Source: JAVBME01 sp031552765
Lineage (GTDB): Bacteria; Bacillota; Negativicutes; Acidaminococcales; JAISLQ01
Direction: 5' to 3'
Assembly (NCBI GenBank): GCA_031552765.1
Contig: JAVBME010000019.1
Location: forward strand, 1-64,000
DNA length: 64,000 bases
Shown here: in pieces, positions 7,897-16,461 of the stretch
Numbering within the stretch: position 1 is the stretch's first letter
Layout: each line of letters starts with the position of its first letter
Made by a program: the position numbers and the translations under genes
The notes under the pieces: generated by a model
The model's database searches: none
What the model was told of the DNA's origin: nothing
Seen by the model: the letters and a program-made list of their open reading frames with translations, nothing else

Positions 7897-8224
7897 TGTG
7901 CATCTCCCTATATTTGTTCAATCTTGGTTTTTAATGCATACCTGAATTAAATCGTAATAAGTTTTGTGTTTGATAAGAGAAAAGTAATTATTAAAGTATT
8001 TAAATTTAAGAATTTAAAAATTTTTTTAAAAATTGTTTTATTTTCACGTTGATATACAACTAGGATGTGCAAGTGTAAGGGAATATTAAATAAAATACAG
8101 CAGTATTGTTGCTTGGAAAACGCTATTTTAATATTATGACGAAATTTGTATTTAGCTGCTTTGTGAGAAATATTTTTAAGTTACAGTGGTTGCCTAGCAG
8201 TGTTTTAGCCAACGGCGTTTATCC

Positions 8225-8253
8225 TTGCATTTACTCTTTAGCTGTGGTACCAT
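8225..8253 (+). promoter_or_regulatory. Candidate promoter of the first riboswitch transcript
   Basis: TTGCAT (8225-8230) and TACCAT (8248-8253) are separated by 17 bases, a good sigma-70-type arrangement. The spacing to the cobalamin riboswitch that starts about 30 bases downstream fits. The region 7897-8224 upstream is AT-rich and shows no gene. Confidence 0.55.
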
Positions 8254-8282
8254 TCACATTGTAAACTAAATATGTATTTTCA

Positions 8283-8460
8283 GGTGAGCGCAAGCTCTTA
8301 ATAGAGAAACCGGTAAAAGCCGGTGCGGTCCCGCCGCTGTAATGGTGAGCGATTTCGCAGTATGCCACTGGGGGCATCCCCCGGGAAGGCGCGAGGTAGC
8401 GATGAACCAAAGCCAGAAGAACTGCCTGGAAAGAACGACCATTACCTACGAGCGATAGGA
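8283..8460 (+). promoter_or_regulatory. Cobalamin riboswitch 1
   Basis: The hallmarks are in order: AAACCGGTAAAAGCCGGTGCGGTCCCGCCGCTGT in pieces at about 8308-8340, GCCACTGGG and CCCGGGAAGGC around 8363-8390, and the B12-box AGCCAGAAGAACTGCCT (about 8411-8427). A small hairpin CCTA-CGAGCGA-TAGG follows at about 8446-8460, matching the L13 arm that pairs with L5 in this riboswitch class. An intrinsic terminator lies 38 bases further on, so adenosyl- or another cobalamin would switch off the downstream gene by premature termination. The reading frame of the next gene is open through the riboswitch, which explains why automatic gene starts here are unreliable. Confidence 0.93.
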
Positions 8461-8497
8461 AAAGGATATGTCATGCTTATTTTTTATGACGCTATTT

Positions 8498-8527
8498 CCC
8501 GGCGCGCGAGCGCCGGGATTTTCCTTT
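8498..8527 (+). terminator. Terminator of riboswitch 1 expression platform
   Basis: CCCGGCGC/GCGCCGGG with loop GCGA, followed by ATTTTCCTTTTT. It sits between the riboswitch core and the ribosome site of the chelatase gene (GAAAGGGGAAAGAGA before ATG 8554), as expected for transcriptional attenuation by B12. Confidence 0.85.
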
Positions 8528-8553
8528 TTCGCAAAAAAGAAAGGGGAAAGAGA

Positions 8554-9414
8554 ATGAGTAAAGTATTTTTATGTGCCATGTTGTTAGCTATGAGTGTTAT
8601 TTTTAGCGGCGGCGCGGAGGCGGCCGCCAGGGAAAAAGCGCTGGTTGTAGTGAGTTTCGGCACTACTTTCAAAGAGACGCGCGAGCTTGACGTAGAGGGA
8701 GTGGAGAAGGCCCTGGCCGCCGCTTTTCCCGACCGGGAGTTTCGCCGCGCTTTTACCTCCAAAATAGTGATGAAGCGGTTATGGGACAATGACGGCATAA
8801 AGGTGGACGACCTTGAGGCTGTATTGGCTAAACTGCTCAAGGAAGGGTATAAAGATATCCTCATACAGCCTACCCATTTGACGCCGGGTGAGGAGATAGC
8901 CAATAAGGTGTTGCCGGCAGTTGCTAAATTCCAGGGCAAATTTGCCAGGATGGCGGTGGGCAAGCCGCTGTTGACAGATGGACGGGATTTCCCGCTGGCC
9001 GCTAGAGCGCTGGAGGCATCGTTGCCTGCGCTCGACAAGAACGAAGTGGTGGTGTTCATGGGGCATGGCTCGCCTAATAGGCCCAATCCTGCCTATAAAT
9101 CTTTGCAAGACAGCTTTGACAAGCTAGGCGTCCCTGCTGTTATAGGCGTGGTGGAGGAAACAGATCATCCTAATTATGAAGACATGCTGGCGGTTTTGCA
9201 GGGAAGAAAAGTCCAAAGCGTGCTGCTGTTGCCGTTGATGCTGGTAGCGGGCGACCATGCCAACAATGATATGGCGGGTGAAGAAGAGGACTCCTGGGCC
9301 AATCTTTTGAAAAAAGAAGGCTACAATGTACGCCACGAGCTGAAAGGAATCGGCCGGCTGGCGGCTATCCAGGATATTTATGTTTTGCATGCACTGGAAG
9401 CGCTCAATAGTTAA
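8554..9414 (+). CDS. cbiK: Exported anaerobic cobaltochelatase CbiK
   Basis: 286 residues. CbiK inserts Co2+ into sirohydrochlorin, the first committed step of the anaerobic cobalamin pathway. The fold signatures are VVVSFGTTFKETR near the mature N-terminus and the metal-site histidines in FMGHGSPNRPNPAY (His171) and VAGDHANND (His235). A hydrophobic signal peptide (MSKVFLCAMLLAMSVIFS... to GAEAA, about residue 24) precedes the domain, so this copy should be outside the cytoplasm. Periplasmic CbiK variants are known from Desulfovibrio, where transport rather than synthesis has been suggested. The start is ATG 8554 after AAAGGGGAAAGAGA; the frame is open upstream, but that stretch is riboswitch. 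A cobalamin riboswitch and terminator control it, and a second riboswitch follows, so it is a separate transcription unit just ahead of the B12 receptor. Confidence 0.9.
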   Translation: MSKVFLCAMLLAMSVIFSGGAEAAAREKALVVVSFGTTFKETRELDVEGVEKALAAAFPDREFRRAFTSKIVMKRLWDNDGIKVDDLEAVLAKLLKEGYKDILIQPTHLTPGEEIANKVLPAVAKFQGKFARMAVGKPLLTDGRDFPLAARALEASLPALDKNEVVVFMGHGSPNRPNPAYKSLQDSFDKLGVPAVIGVVEETDHPNYEDMLAVLQGRKVQSVLLLPLMLVAGDHANNDMAGEEEDSWANLLKKEGYNVRHELKGIGRLAAIQDIYVLHALEALNS

Positions 9415-9431
9415 TAAAGCAAGATAAAACA

Positions 9432-9604
9432 GGTATCCGAGAGGGTTTAATAGGTAAGACCGGTGAAAAACCGGCGCGGTCCCGCCGCTGTGAGGATGAG
9501 CGGACTCCACTATGCCACTGGGCGACCGGGAAGGCGGAGCGAGCGATGAATCCGAGCCAGAAGAACTGCCTGTTTTTAGTTTTACCACTACCTACGAGCG
9601 ATAG
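9432..9604 (+). promoter_or_regulatory. Cobalamin riboswitch 2
   Basis: A second full cobalamin element: AAGACCGGTGAAAAACCGGCGCGG-type P3/P4 region (about 9456-9490), GCCACTGGGCGACCGGGAAGGC (in two blocks, about 9513-9536), the B12-box GAGCCAGAAGAACTGCCT (about 9554-9571), and the terminal hairpin CCTA-CGAGCGA-TAGG (about 9590-9604), identical to that of riboswitch 1. No convincing intrinsic terminator lies between it and the receptor gene, so control may act at translation or through a longer alternative fold. It sits at the head of the roughly 17-kb receptor/ECF/cbi gene string. Confidence 0.93.
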
Positions 9605-9703
9605 GGGAGGGTTTATTTATGTGTCTTATAGCAGTGCACTTTCCTGACGATTGACCGCGGAATGTTTTATTTCTGGGAAAATAAAGTTGGGGAGGTATTT
9701 ATT

Positions 9704-11719
9704 TTGCTAAAAACAAGTATGCTGCCGCTGGCGGCGGCAGCCCTGCTGCTGGCTACGCCGATAGGTTACGCCGAGGAGGCCAAAACGGCGGAGGACAAAA
9801 AAGAAGAGGTGCAGGAATTTACGCTGGACCCGGTAGTAGTGACAGCTTCGCGTTATGAGACGCGCGAAGTAAAGACGCCGGCTTCAGTGGAGGTCATAGA
9901 CCAAAAGAAGATAAAGGCGATCGGCGCGGCCAATGTAATGGATACGCTGAAATATTCGCTGGGTACCAGCTATTCAGCCTATGGCCCGGGTGGCGCGAGC
10001 ATGTCGTCTATGACCAGCGACGCTACTATACGCGGCGTCGCGGACGGTACGCTGGTGCTGGTCAACGGCCGGCCGATAAATTCCCGGGGCCTGCATATGA
10101 TGGAAAAATTCAAGACTAGCATGGTAGAACGCATCGAGATAGTGCGCGGGGGCGGCGCTGTTATGTACGGCTCTGACGCTATGGGCGGAGTTATAAATAT
10201 CATCACAAAAAAAGGTATGGAAAATAGCGTCTATTCCGAACTGGGAAATTTCGGCCAGGTAAATACCGGCGCGAATGTGGCCGTGGGACCGCTCAGCCTC
10301 AGTTACAATTACAGCCATTGGGGCGACGTCGATAATGTATCGCTTTCCGCTTGGAAAAGCACGGTGCAAAATGACCCGACGGGACGTTATTTGGGGAATA
10401 ATTTTGACGGCTCGCACTCGAACAGCGTGGCTTTTACTTATGATTTCAACGATAAACTGTCTTTGTTTTATTCTTATGACAAGCAAAATACCTATTGGGA
10501 CTATAAGTTTGTCCAAGGTACGGGCGCGGTGGGCAACCTGGCCGGGCGCACCCGTTACCTGCGCAATTATGAGAACAGACAGAATGTGGCGCAGTTGAAT
10601 TTTGTGGACGATCATTTTAAGGCGTCGCTGTACTACAATGACCTGGCGCTCAACACTAACGGCATCGATTATCTGACTTCTACCGGCGGCGCGGTAGCTA
10701 ACCCCGCCTGGAGCACTTCGGCCGACGAACGCAACCGCAACATTGGGCTGGACAGCCAGTATGACTGGCAGGCCGGCAATACCAAATACCTGACTGGCCT
10801 TAACGCCCAATATGAATATTACCGGAAGGACAAATCATCGGACGCTTACCACCGCTATAATTATTCGCTTTACGGTTCTGTGGAGCATGATTTTACGGCT
10901 CGCACCACGGCGGTACTCGCCCTGCGTTACAGCTGGCAGGCCGCCAATCCCAATGATGCGACAGGAAACCTTGATAAGTTTACCCCGCAGCTGCAAATAC
11001 GCCAACAGATAGGGGAAAATGACTACCTGTACGCCAGCGCCGGTTTGTCGTATAAAATGCCGACACTTAGCCAGCAGTTTGCCCCAGCCGGGGCGCGCGT
11101 CATCGGCGACCCCAGTATCAAGCCGCAGAGCGGCGAACACTACGAGCTGGGCTGGAAACGCAACAAGGGGCCGCACGGATGGCGTTTTGCCCTGTTCAAC
11201 TATTACATCAAGGACAACATAACTTCGACCCGCATTTCCACTAATCCGGACACTTACCAATATACCAACGAAGACCGGAAAAATACCGGTATAGAGCTGG
11301 AATATATCTTTGCCGGCGACAAGGGCTGGAGCTACAACCTGGGCGCCGCCATCGGCAATCCTAAAGTGAAAAATGAAAAAAGCCCGGGTAGCCGCGCCGA
11401 TGCCTGGGAACGCGCTTATGACCGCTACCAGCTGACCGGCGGCGTCACTTACCAGAAAAGCAACTGGACGGTCAATCTGTCTGCCAACTATCTTTTTGGC
11501 CGCGTACACGCTTCGCCGTCTTCTGCTGTCTACGGCCCGGAGGACGAGAAACCCGCGCTCTACACTACGCTCAATATCAACTACAAAATGGGTAAACGCC
11601 AGGAACTGTATTTTAAAGTGGAAAACCTCCTCGATCGCGATGATATCATCAACAACAGCTCTTCTGAATACTATGCCACGCCGATAAATTTTGTTCTGGG
11701 TTATAACATAAAATTCTAG
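9704..11719 (+). CDS. TonB-dependent outer-membrane receptor, BtuB-like
   Basis: A 671-residue outer-membrane receptor. A signal peptide (MLKTSMLPLAAAALLLATPIGYA) is followed by a TonB-box-like DPVVVTASR, a plug domain with TIRGVADGTLVLVNGRP, IEIVRGGGAVMYGSDAMGGVINIITKKG, and then a long beta-barrel rich in alternating aromatic residues ending in the canonical terminal phenylalanine (VLGYNIKF). Plug and barrel resemble BtuB, the cobalamin receptor, and control by a cobalamin riboswitch supports corrinoid or cobalt-complex uptake. I take TTG 9704 as the start because GGGGAGG lies 8 bases upstream and it gives a clean signal peptide; ATG 9662 has no ribosome site. It is the first gene of the large cobalt/corrinoid operon and is strong evidence for a diderm cell. 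Confidence 0.9.
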   Translation: MLKTSMLPLAAAALLLATPIGYAEEAKTAEDKKEEVQEFTLDPVVVTASRYETREVKTPASVEVIDQKKIKAIGAANVMDTLKYSLGTSYSAYGPGGASMSSMTSDATIRGVADGTLVLVNGRPINSRGLHMMEKFKTSMVERIEIVRGGGAVMYGSDAMGGVINIITKKGMENSVYSELGNFGQVNTGANVAVGPLSLSYNYSHWGDVDNVSLSAWKSTVQNDPTGRYLGNNFDGSHSNSVAFTYDFNDKLSLFYSYDKQNTYWDYKFVQGTGAVGNLAGRTRYLRNYENRQNVAQLNFVDDHFKASLYYNDLALNTNGIDYLTSTGGAVANPAWSTSADERNRNIGLDSQYDWQAGNTKYLTGLNAQYEYYRKDKSSDAYHRYNYSLYGSVEHDFTARTTAVLALRYSWQAANPNDATGNLDKFTPQLQIRQQIGENDYLYASAGLSYKMPTLSQQFAPAGARVIGDPSIKPQSGEHYELGWKRNKGPHGWRFALFNYYIKDNITSTRISTNPDTYQYTNEDRKNTGIELEYIFAGDKGWSYNLGAAIGNPKVKNEKSPGSRADAWERAYDRYQLTGGVTYQKSNWTVNLSANYLFGRVHASPSSAVYGPEDEKPALYTTLNINYKMGKRQELYFKVENLLDRDDIINNSSSEYYATPINFVLGYNIKF

Positions 11720-11735
11720 TCTAATGAGGTAAGAC

Positions 11736-13133
11736 ATGAGAAACGCCAAAGGGTATGTAGCAGTCGCGCTTTTAATATTGTCGCTGTGCGCCCTTTGGCG
11801 CCTTACGTCACTGCGCCAACCCTGGCAGAAAACAGCCGATGCCGCGGGCGGCGGGCAGATAGCCAAGGTAGACCTTGGGCAGGTAGCAGTGCAAAGTTAT
11901 GGAAAAATGGGTTTTACCAAAGGATCGGTAAATTACCTGCCGGGTGAGCAGCCGCGCTGGGTGGTCGGTACGGAAAACGGTGAAGTGTTGCTGGTCGACA
12001 ACAAAGGCGCCGTATTGTGGCGGCGCTCTCTTGGTATCGGCAAGGTGTGCAAGGTCACCGTCGCGCCCGGCGGCGTGATAATCGTCGGCGAGCAGAGCCC
12101 GGCCGGCAATATTTACGCTATAGACAGCAAAGACGGCCGGGTGCTATGGTCGTTTGCCACTGCTAAGGGCGTCGGTTACACACAAGGTTCGCGTTCCGCT
12201 CCGATGGTCGTCTGGCTGGACACTGATGAAAAAGGGCGGATTTACACTGTATCTTACCGTTTTGGCCAGGAAAAACGCGGTGAAAAGTCCTACTACTCCA
12301 AAGTATATGCCTTTACTCCCCAAGGCGAGGTCATTTGGCAGTTCCCGCCGGATGAAGCCATGGACGCCTGGTGCAACCATGCGGCGATCTCCGGCCAGGA
12401 CGGCCCGCTGGTTTTTTCCACCGCGACTTATGATACGACGCCCGGCATGAAATACCCGGACAATCTGTACTGGCTGGAGCGCGATACAGGAAAGGTGATA
12501 CGCTCGGTCCGCCTGCCTCCGCTCGATGAGCTGGCGGGCAGGGCGGTGACGCGCAGCAGCCCGGTTTTCTCGCCGGACGGCAAGACGCTGGCCTTTATTA
12601 CCAGTGACGGGCGCGGTTATTATTATGATGTTTCCGGCAAGGAGCTTTGGCAAAGAACGGTGAGCAGTCCGGCGCAGGTAGCAGGCGCCTGGGTCAATTC
12701 CATTGGCCGCGGCGCGTATGTTTTGCCGCAAGGAGTTTTTTTCACAACGATCAATACTTTCAACCGCGACAGCTGGCAATTGCCTACGCCGCTCGAACAT
12801 CCTTCGAGCAACAGCCTGTTTGCTTTTGACTTTGACGGAGCGCTTCGTTATAAGCTGGCGGTGGGAGGAAATATAGAAGATATAGGCTTTGCCGGCGGCA
12901 AGGCGGTGCTGGCGGTGGGCAGGAACATCCAGAGCAGGGATTATGCCGTGCACGGCTGCAAGGTAGTGGACTTGGCGGACGGGCGGATAGTCCGTGCTTT
13001 CAATACCGCCGGCCCCTGCCAGGCTGCCGCTATATCCGAGGACGGCAGGTATGCGGCGGCGATAGAAGCGCCGGCCGTTTTGGAAGACGGCAGGATGTTC
13101 GGCTCGTACAGCCTGCATATTTGGGAGATATGA
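11736..13133 (+). CDS. Exported beta-propeller (PQQ-like repeat) protein
   Basis: 465 residues. An N-terminal hydrophobic anchor or signal (about 7-25) is followed by repeated blade-like units with GxVLWxxxxG signatures: KGAVLWRRSLG, DGRVLWSFATAKG, QGEVIWQFPPD and SGKELWQRT. These are typical of PQQ-binding-like (quinoprotein alcohol dehydrogenase-like) beta-propellers. The catalytic residues of true quinoprotein dehydrogenases are not apparent, so it is more likely a binding or scaffolding protein on the outer face of the inner membrane. It sits 16 bases after the TonB receptor and overlaps the ribosome region of the fused S-component-like gene, within the cobalamin-riboswitch operon. I infer a role in capture or handover of the imported cobalt compound; the sequence does not prove this. 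Confidence 0.7.
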   Translation: MRNAKGYVAVALLILSLCALWRLTSLRQPWQKTADAAGGGQIAKVDLGQVAVQSYGKMGFTKGSVNYLPGEQPRWVVGTENGEVLLVDNKGAVLWRRSLGIGKVCKVTVAPGGVIIVGEQSPAGNIYAIDSKDGRVLWSFATAKGVGYTQGSRSAPMVVWLDTDEKGRIYTVSYRFGQEKRGEKSYYSKVYAFTPQGEVIWQFPPDEAMDAWCNHAAISGQDGPLVFSTATYDTTPGMKYPDNLYWLERDTGKVIRSVRLPPLDELAGRAVTRSSPVFSPDGKTLAFITSDGRGYYYDVSGKELWQRTVSSPAQVAGAWVNSIGRGAYVLPQGVFFTTINTFNRDSWQLPTPLEHPSSNSLFAFDFDGALRYKLAVGGNIEDIGFAGGKAVLAVGRNIQSRDYAVHGCKVVDLADGRIVRAFNTAGPCQAAAISEDGRYAAAIEAPAVLEDGRMFGSYSLHIWEI

Positions 13134-13137
13134 TTTT

Positions 13138-14802
13138 ATGAACATGTCTATGTTTGTGATGGCTGTATGGAAAAAACTGGCTTTGCTGGCTTGCCTTTTG
13201 TTTTTGCTGCCGGCGGGCGCCTGGGCCGCGCCGGCAGATAGCTTGACGGCGGTTTTTCCATATGCCGTGCAAAAAGATAAAAAGCCTGACGTATATCAGG
13301 GGGGTTCTAATGCTTTATATATAACTGTTACCTCGGCCCAGCCTGTCCTTGCGGCAGGAAGGGTAACCGTTCTTTTGCCCGCCGGGCTTTTGCCGGGGCA
13401 ATTGCCGCCGGGTTGGCGGCTGGAAAAAAGTGACGGACAGGCCGTCCTCGTGAAAAACACTGATGTGCCGGCCAATTACGGCGCCTGGTTCGATTTGCTG
13501 CCGCTTTATGCGGGACACGGTATGGCTGTAGGCCAACATATGCTGGAGGTAAGTGTTGAACTAAACGGCAAAGTTTTGCAAAGAAGCGTTTCTTTCGATG
13601 TAGCGCCCGTAGCGGCCGGCGCAAAGAAAAACGCTGCGCCCTGGACGATAGAAAACATACTGCTGCCGGTCGATAAAGACGGCATTTACGATGAAAAATT
13701 TAAGAAAAATCTTATTTATATAAATGACTGGGCGCTCGAAGACCTGCGCAGCCGCTTTAAAGGCAAAGGGTCGGCCAACCTGGCTGCTTTGGAGGCTCAT
13801 CCCATAGGGTATGTTCTGCTGGAAATAGCCAACCCTTCCTTGGACAGCGGCGTGATAAGGATAAAAAGCCAACTGCTGGATAAAAAGACCGGCTTGCCGG
13901 CGGCAGGACTAAGGCCGTCCGGCGACCTGAGCGAGGGCGAAGGGGCCGAGGCCTGGCAGCAGGATACGGGCGAGCACGCCTCCCTGGCTATGGCGGCGCT
14001 CGGCGGCCAGCCGCGCGAGCGCTATATACTGCCTTTATATGCCGACAGCACGCTGGCGGCGGGCAGCTATACGATAAATATAAGCGTGGAAGGCGGCGGC
14101 CGGCAGCAGGAGGCGGCTATGTCGCTCGATGTAGTGGCGCGGCGGAGCAGTACCATGTATGCGCTGGGGTTTGCCGCCGCCTGTACGGCGTTGTTTGCCG
14201 CTGTTTTTACCTGGCGTATCAGGGGCTGGCTGGATGCTATGAAAGCCAAAGGGGTGATCACGGTTTCTTTGTTTGCCGCGGTGGCCTTTGGCGGCGTTAC
14301 TTTGCCGACCACTTTGTTTGACGATATACTGCGGGCTTTTTTGGGGCCGTTTGCCGCTCTGGCCAGCGGTATTTTCAGCAGCGCTTTTTACTATCTTTTG
14401 CTTACGGCGCTAGTCATGCTCTACCCAAAGCCGGGCACGGCGGCGGTCATGATGCTGCTGCGCTGGGTGCTGGGCGCTCTTTTGCTCGGGCGCATCACAC
14501 CTGTGAGCATAGCTTTTTTGTGTACGCAAGCGGTCATTGTCGAAAGTTTTTTATGGCTGGCCGCCCGCTCCGGCGGGCAGGCGGGCGTGAGACAAAAAAT
14601 GACGCTGGCAGTGTTTTTAGGGCTTGCCGACGCCGTATCGACCTATGTGCATTTAGAGCTTTTGATGTTTTTTTACCGCCTTTATTACGCGGACTGGTAT
14701 ATAGGGCTGTACGTAGTTGTCTGCGGTTTTCTCTATACGGCGGCTGGCTGTTGGCTGGGCTATGCGCTGGGAGGTAAATTGCGTTATGTGACGGGAGAAT
14801 AG
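13138..14802 (+). CDS. ECF-type S-component-like protein with large extracytoplasmic domain
   Basis: 554 residues. A signal-like N-terminus (to WAA, about residue 31) leads into about 310 residues of soluble beta-rich domain. From about residue 343 the protein becomes a membrane protein with roughly six helices: LGFAAACTALFAAVFTW, then VITVSLFAAVAFGGVTLP, the FAALASGIFSSAFYYLLLTALVML segment, KPGTAAVMMLLRWVLGALLLG, and two more. The short loops and the KPGTA element resemble substrate-binding S components such as the YkoE type. The two genes behind it encode an ECF double ATPase and an EcfT, but no other S component is present, so this protein most probably confers substrate specificity. Cobalamin-riboswitch control suggests cobalt or a corrinoid (precursor). 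An S component fused to a large exported domain is unusual. CbiM/CbiN, the usual cobalt ECF parts, are absent. Confidence 0.65.
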   Translation: MNMSMFVMAVWKKLALLACLLFLLPAGAWAAPADSLTAVFPYAVQKDKKPDVYQGGSNALYITVTSAQPVLAAGRVTVLLPAGLLPGQLPPGWRLEKSDGQAVLVKNTDVPANYGAWFDLLPLYAGHGMAVGQHMLEVSVELNGKVLQRSVSFDVAPVAAGAKKNAAPWTIENILLPVDKDGIYDEKFKKNLIYINDWALEDLRSRFKGKGSANLAALEAHPIGYVLLEIANPSLDSGVIRIKSQLLDKKTGLPAAGLRPSGDLSEGEGAEAWQQDTGEHASLAMAALGGQPRERYILPLYADSTLAAGSYTINISVEGGGRQQEAAMSLDVVARRSSTMYALGFAAACTALFAAVFTWRIRGWLDAMKAKGVITVSLFAAVAFGGVTLPTTLFDDILRAFLGPFAALASGIFSSAFYYLLLTALVMLYPKPGTAAVMMLLRWVLGALLLGRITPVSIAFLCTQAVIVESFLWLAARSGGQAGVRQKMTLAVFLGLADAVSTYVHLELLMFFYRLYYADWYIGLYVVVCGFLYTAAGCWLGYALGGKLRYVTGE

Positions 14803-14805
14803 GCT

Positions 14806-16461
14806 ATGATAAAGTTGGAAAATGTGAGTTTCCGCTATGAACAGCGGGCGCAGGCTACGGTCAAGAACATAGACCTTGACATCAAGCCGGGCGAGCGCGT
14901 GCTGCTGGCGGGGCGCACCGGTTGTGGTAAAAGCACTCTTTTGAAGATAATGAACGGCTTGATACCTTCTTGCAGTAGCGGCGAATTCACTGGATGCGCC
15001 TATCTTGACGGTCGTCCGACACATGTTTTTTCACCTTCCCAACTGGGCAAGATCGTCGGTACTGTTTACCAAAATCCTGACGACCAGCTGTTTGCTATGA
15101 CGGCGGGCGACGAGGCGGCTTTTGCCCTTGAGAATCAAGGCCTGCCGCCGGAAGAGATAAAAGCGCGGGTAGAGGAGACTTTGCACAAGGTGGGCCTGGC
15201 AGGCCTGGCCGAACGCAACATTCACGCGCTGTCCGGCGGGCAGCGGAAGCGGCTGGCTTTGGCCTCCGTGCTGGTGACCCGGCCTAGGGCGCTGATTTTA
15301 GACGAGCCGGTCAGCCAGCTCAATCCGCAGGCAGTGAGCGGTTTTCTGGATTTTTTGCTGGAGCTTAATCTTGTGCATGGCATAACGCTCATCGTAGTAG
15401 AGCACAGGGTACATGAACTGGCGGCTTATTTTCCCCGCCTTTGCCTGATGAGCGAAGGCTCGCTGGTATATGACGGAAAAACCGATGATGTATGGAGTTT
15501 TATCGAAGGCAAAGGCTTTCTCGGCCTGCGCGAGCCGCAGTGCGTGACGCTGTGCCGGCGGTTGGGCATCAGTCCGCCGCTGGCGGACGCCGGCTTGCTG
15601 GCGGAAAAAATAAGCGCGGGCTTGGGCGGGCAGCGACCGGCGTATGAAGGTAACCTTCCAAGTTTGTGTAAGCCGGGTGAACGCGCTATCCTGGCCGACA
15701 GGGTTTCTTTTACTTACCCGGGCGGCCAAAAAGCCGTTCTGAAAGATGTGTCTTTCGCAGTGTGCCAAGGCGAGACGGTGGCCATCATGGGCAATAACGG
15801 CGCCGGTAAAAGTACGCTGCTCAACCTGCTGGCCGGGCTGGAGCAGCCGGGAGTGGGCAGTATAGAGCTACTAGGCGGCAGTGTAAAGAAAAACCGCCAT
15901 AATGTGGCTTACCTGCGCCAGGAGCCTGACCTCATGCTGCTCTGCCAGTCGGTGCGGGAGGAAATAGCCTTTGGGCCGGGCAAGACAGCGGAAAGCATAG
16001 CAGATACGGCGGAAAAACTAGGTTTGACTAAACTTATGGCGGACTACCCTTTGGCTCTGAGCAAAGGGCAGCGGCTGCGGGTGATACTGGCGGCCCTGTT
16101 GGCCGGTCAGCCGGGCCTGCTTTTGCTGGACGAGCCGACGACCGGGCAGGACTGCCAAAGCCTTCTGGATATAAAAGACCTTTTGTCGTTTTACCGTGAG
16201 CAAGGCGGTACGGTGCTTTTTTGCACCCACGATACCGAGTTGGCGGCCGAAATCGCCGGCCGGGTGCTGGTGTTTGAAGAGGGCGTGCTGATAAAAGATG
16301 GGCCGCCGCACGAGGTTTTTACCGACTGTGAAGCGACCGGGCGCGGCGGGCTGAATACTTTACCCATGCTGGGGCTGGGCAGGCTGCTGTCCTTCCCCCC
16401 CATGCTCAATGTAGAGGAGGTGGCGGGCTATGTCCGTGCGGCGTCTATGGGACGGGGCTGA
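14806..16461 (+). CDS. ECF transporter ATPase, two fused ABC domains
   Basis: 551 residues with two nucleotide-binding domains in one chain. Domain 1 has Walker A GRTGCGKST (36-44), signature LSGGQRKR (about 144) and Walker B LILDEP. Domain 2 has GNNGAGKST (about 328-336), signature LSKGQRLR and Walker B LLLLDEPTTGQD. Fused EcfA-EcfA' pairs energise ECF vitamin and metal transporters, as in YkoD. The start lies 3 bases after the S-component-like gene, and its 3' end overlaps the EcfT gene by 32 bases, so the three are translationally coupled. The substrate is inferred from the riboswitch and the cbi context, not from this protein. Confident as to family. Confidence 0.92.
   Translation: MIKLENVSFRYEQRAQATVKNIDLDIKPGERVLLAGRTGCGKSTLLKIMNGLIPSCSSGEFTGCAYLDGRPTHVFSPSQLGKIVGTVYQNPDDQLFAMTAGDEAAFALENQGLPPEEIKARVEETLHKVGLAGLAERNIHALSGGQRKRLALASVLVTRPRALILDEPVSQLNPQAVSGFLDFLLELNLVHGITLIVVEHRVHELAAYFPRLCLMSEGSLVYDGKTDDVWSFIEGKGFLGLREPQCVTLCRRLGISPPLADAGLLAEKISAGLGGQRPAYEGNLPSLCKPGERAILADRVSFTYPGGQKAVLKDVSFAVCQGETVAIMGNNGAGKSTLLNLLAGLEQPGVGSIELLGGSVKKNRHNVAYLRQEPDLMLLCQSVREEIAFGPGKTAESIADTAEKLGLTKLMADYPLALSKGQRLRVILAALLAGQPGLLLLDEPTTGQDCQSLLDIKDLLSFYREQGGTVLFCTHDTELAAEIAGRVLVFEEGVLIKDGPPHEVFTDCEATGRGGLNTLPMLGLGRLLSFPPMLNVEEVAGYVRAASMGRG

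Noticed and set aside
8323..8553. In-frame N-terminal extension of cbiK starting at 8323
   Set aside because: The stretch is cobalamin riboswitch and terminator sequence. ATG 8554 has the ribosome site and gives a proper signal peptide.
9662..9703. ATG 9662 as start of the TonB receptor
   Set aside because: No ribosome site precedes it, and the extra residues spoil the signal peptide. TTG 9704 has GGGGAGG at the right distance.
9974..13272. Long minus-strand frames opposite the TonB receptor and propeller genes
   Set aside because: They mirror the codon structure of the real plus-strand genes, and their composition (His/Arg/Ala-rich) is typical of antisense frames.
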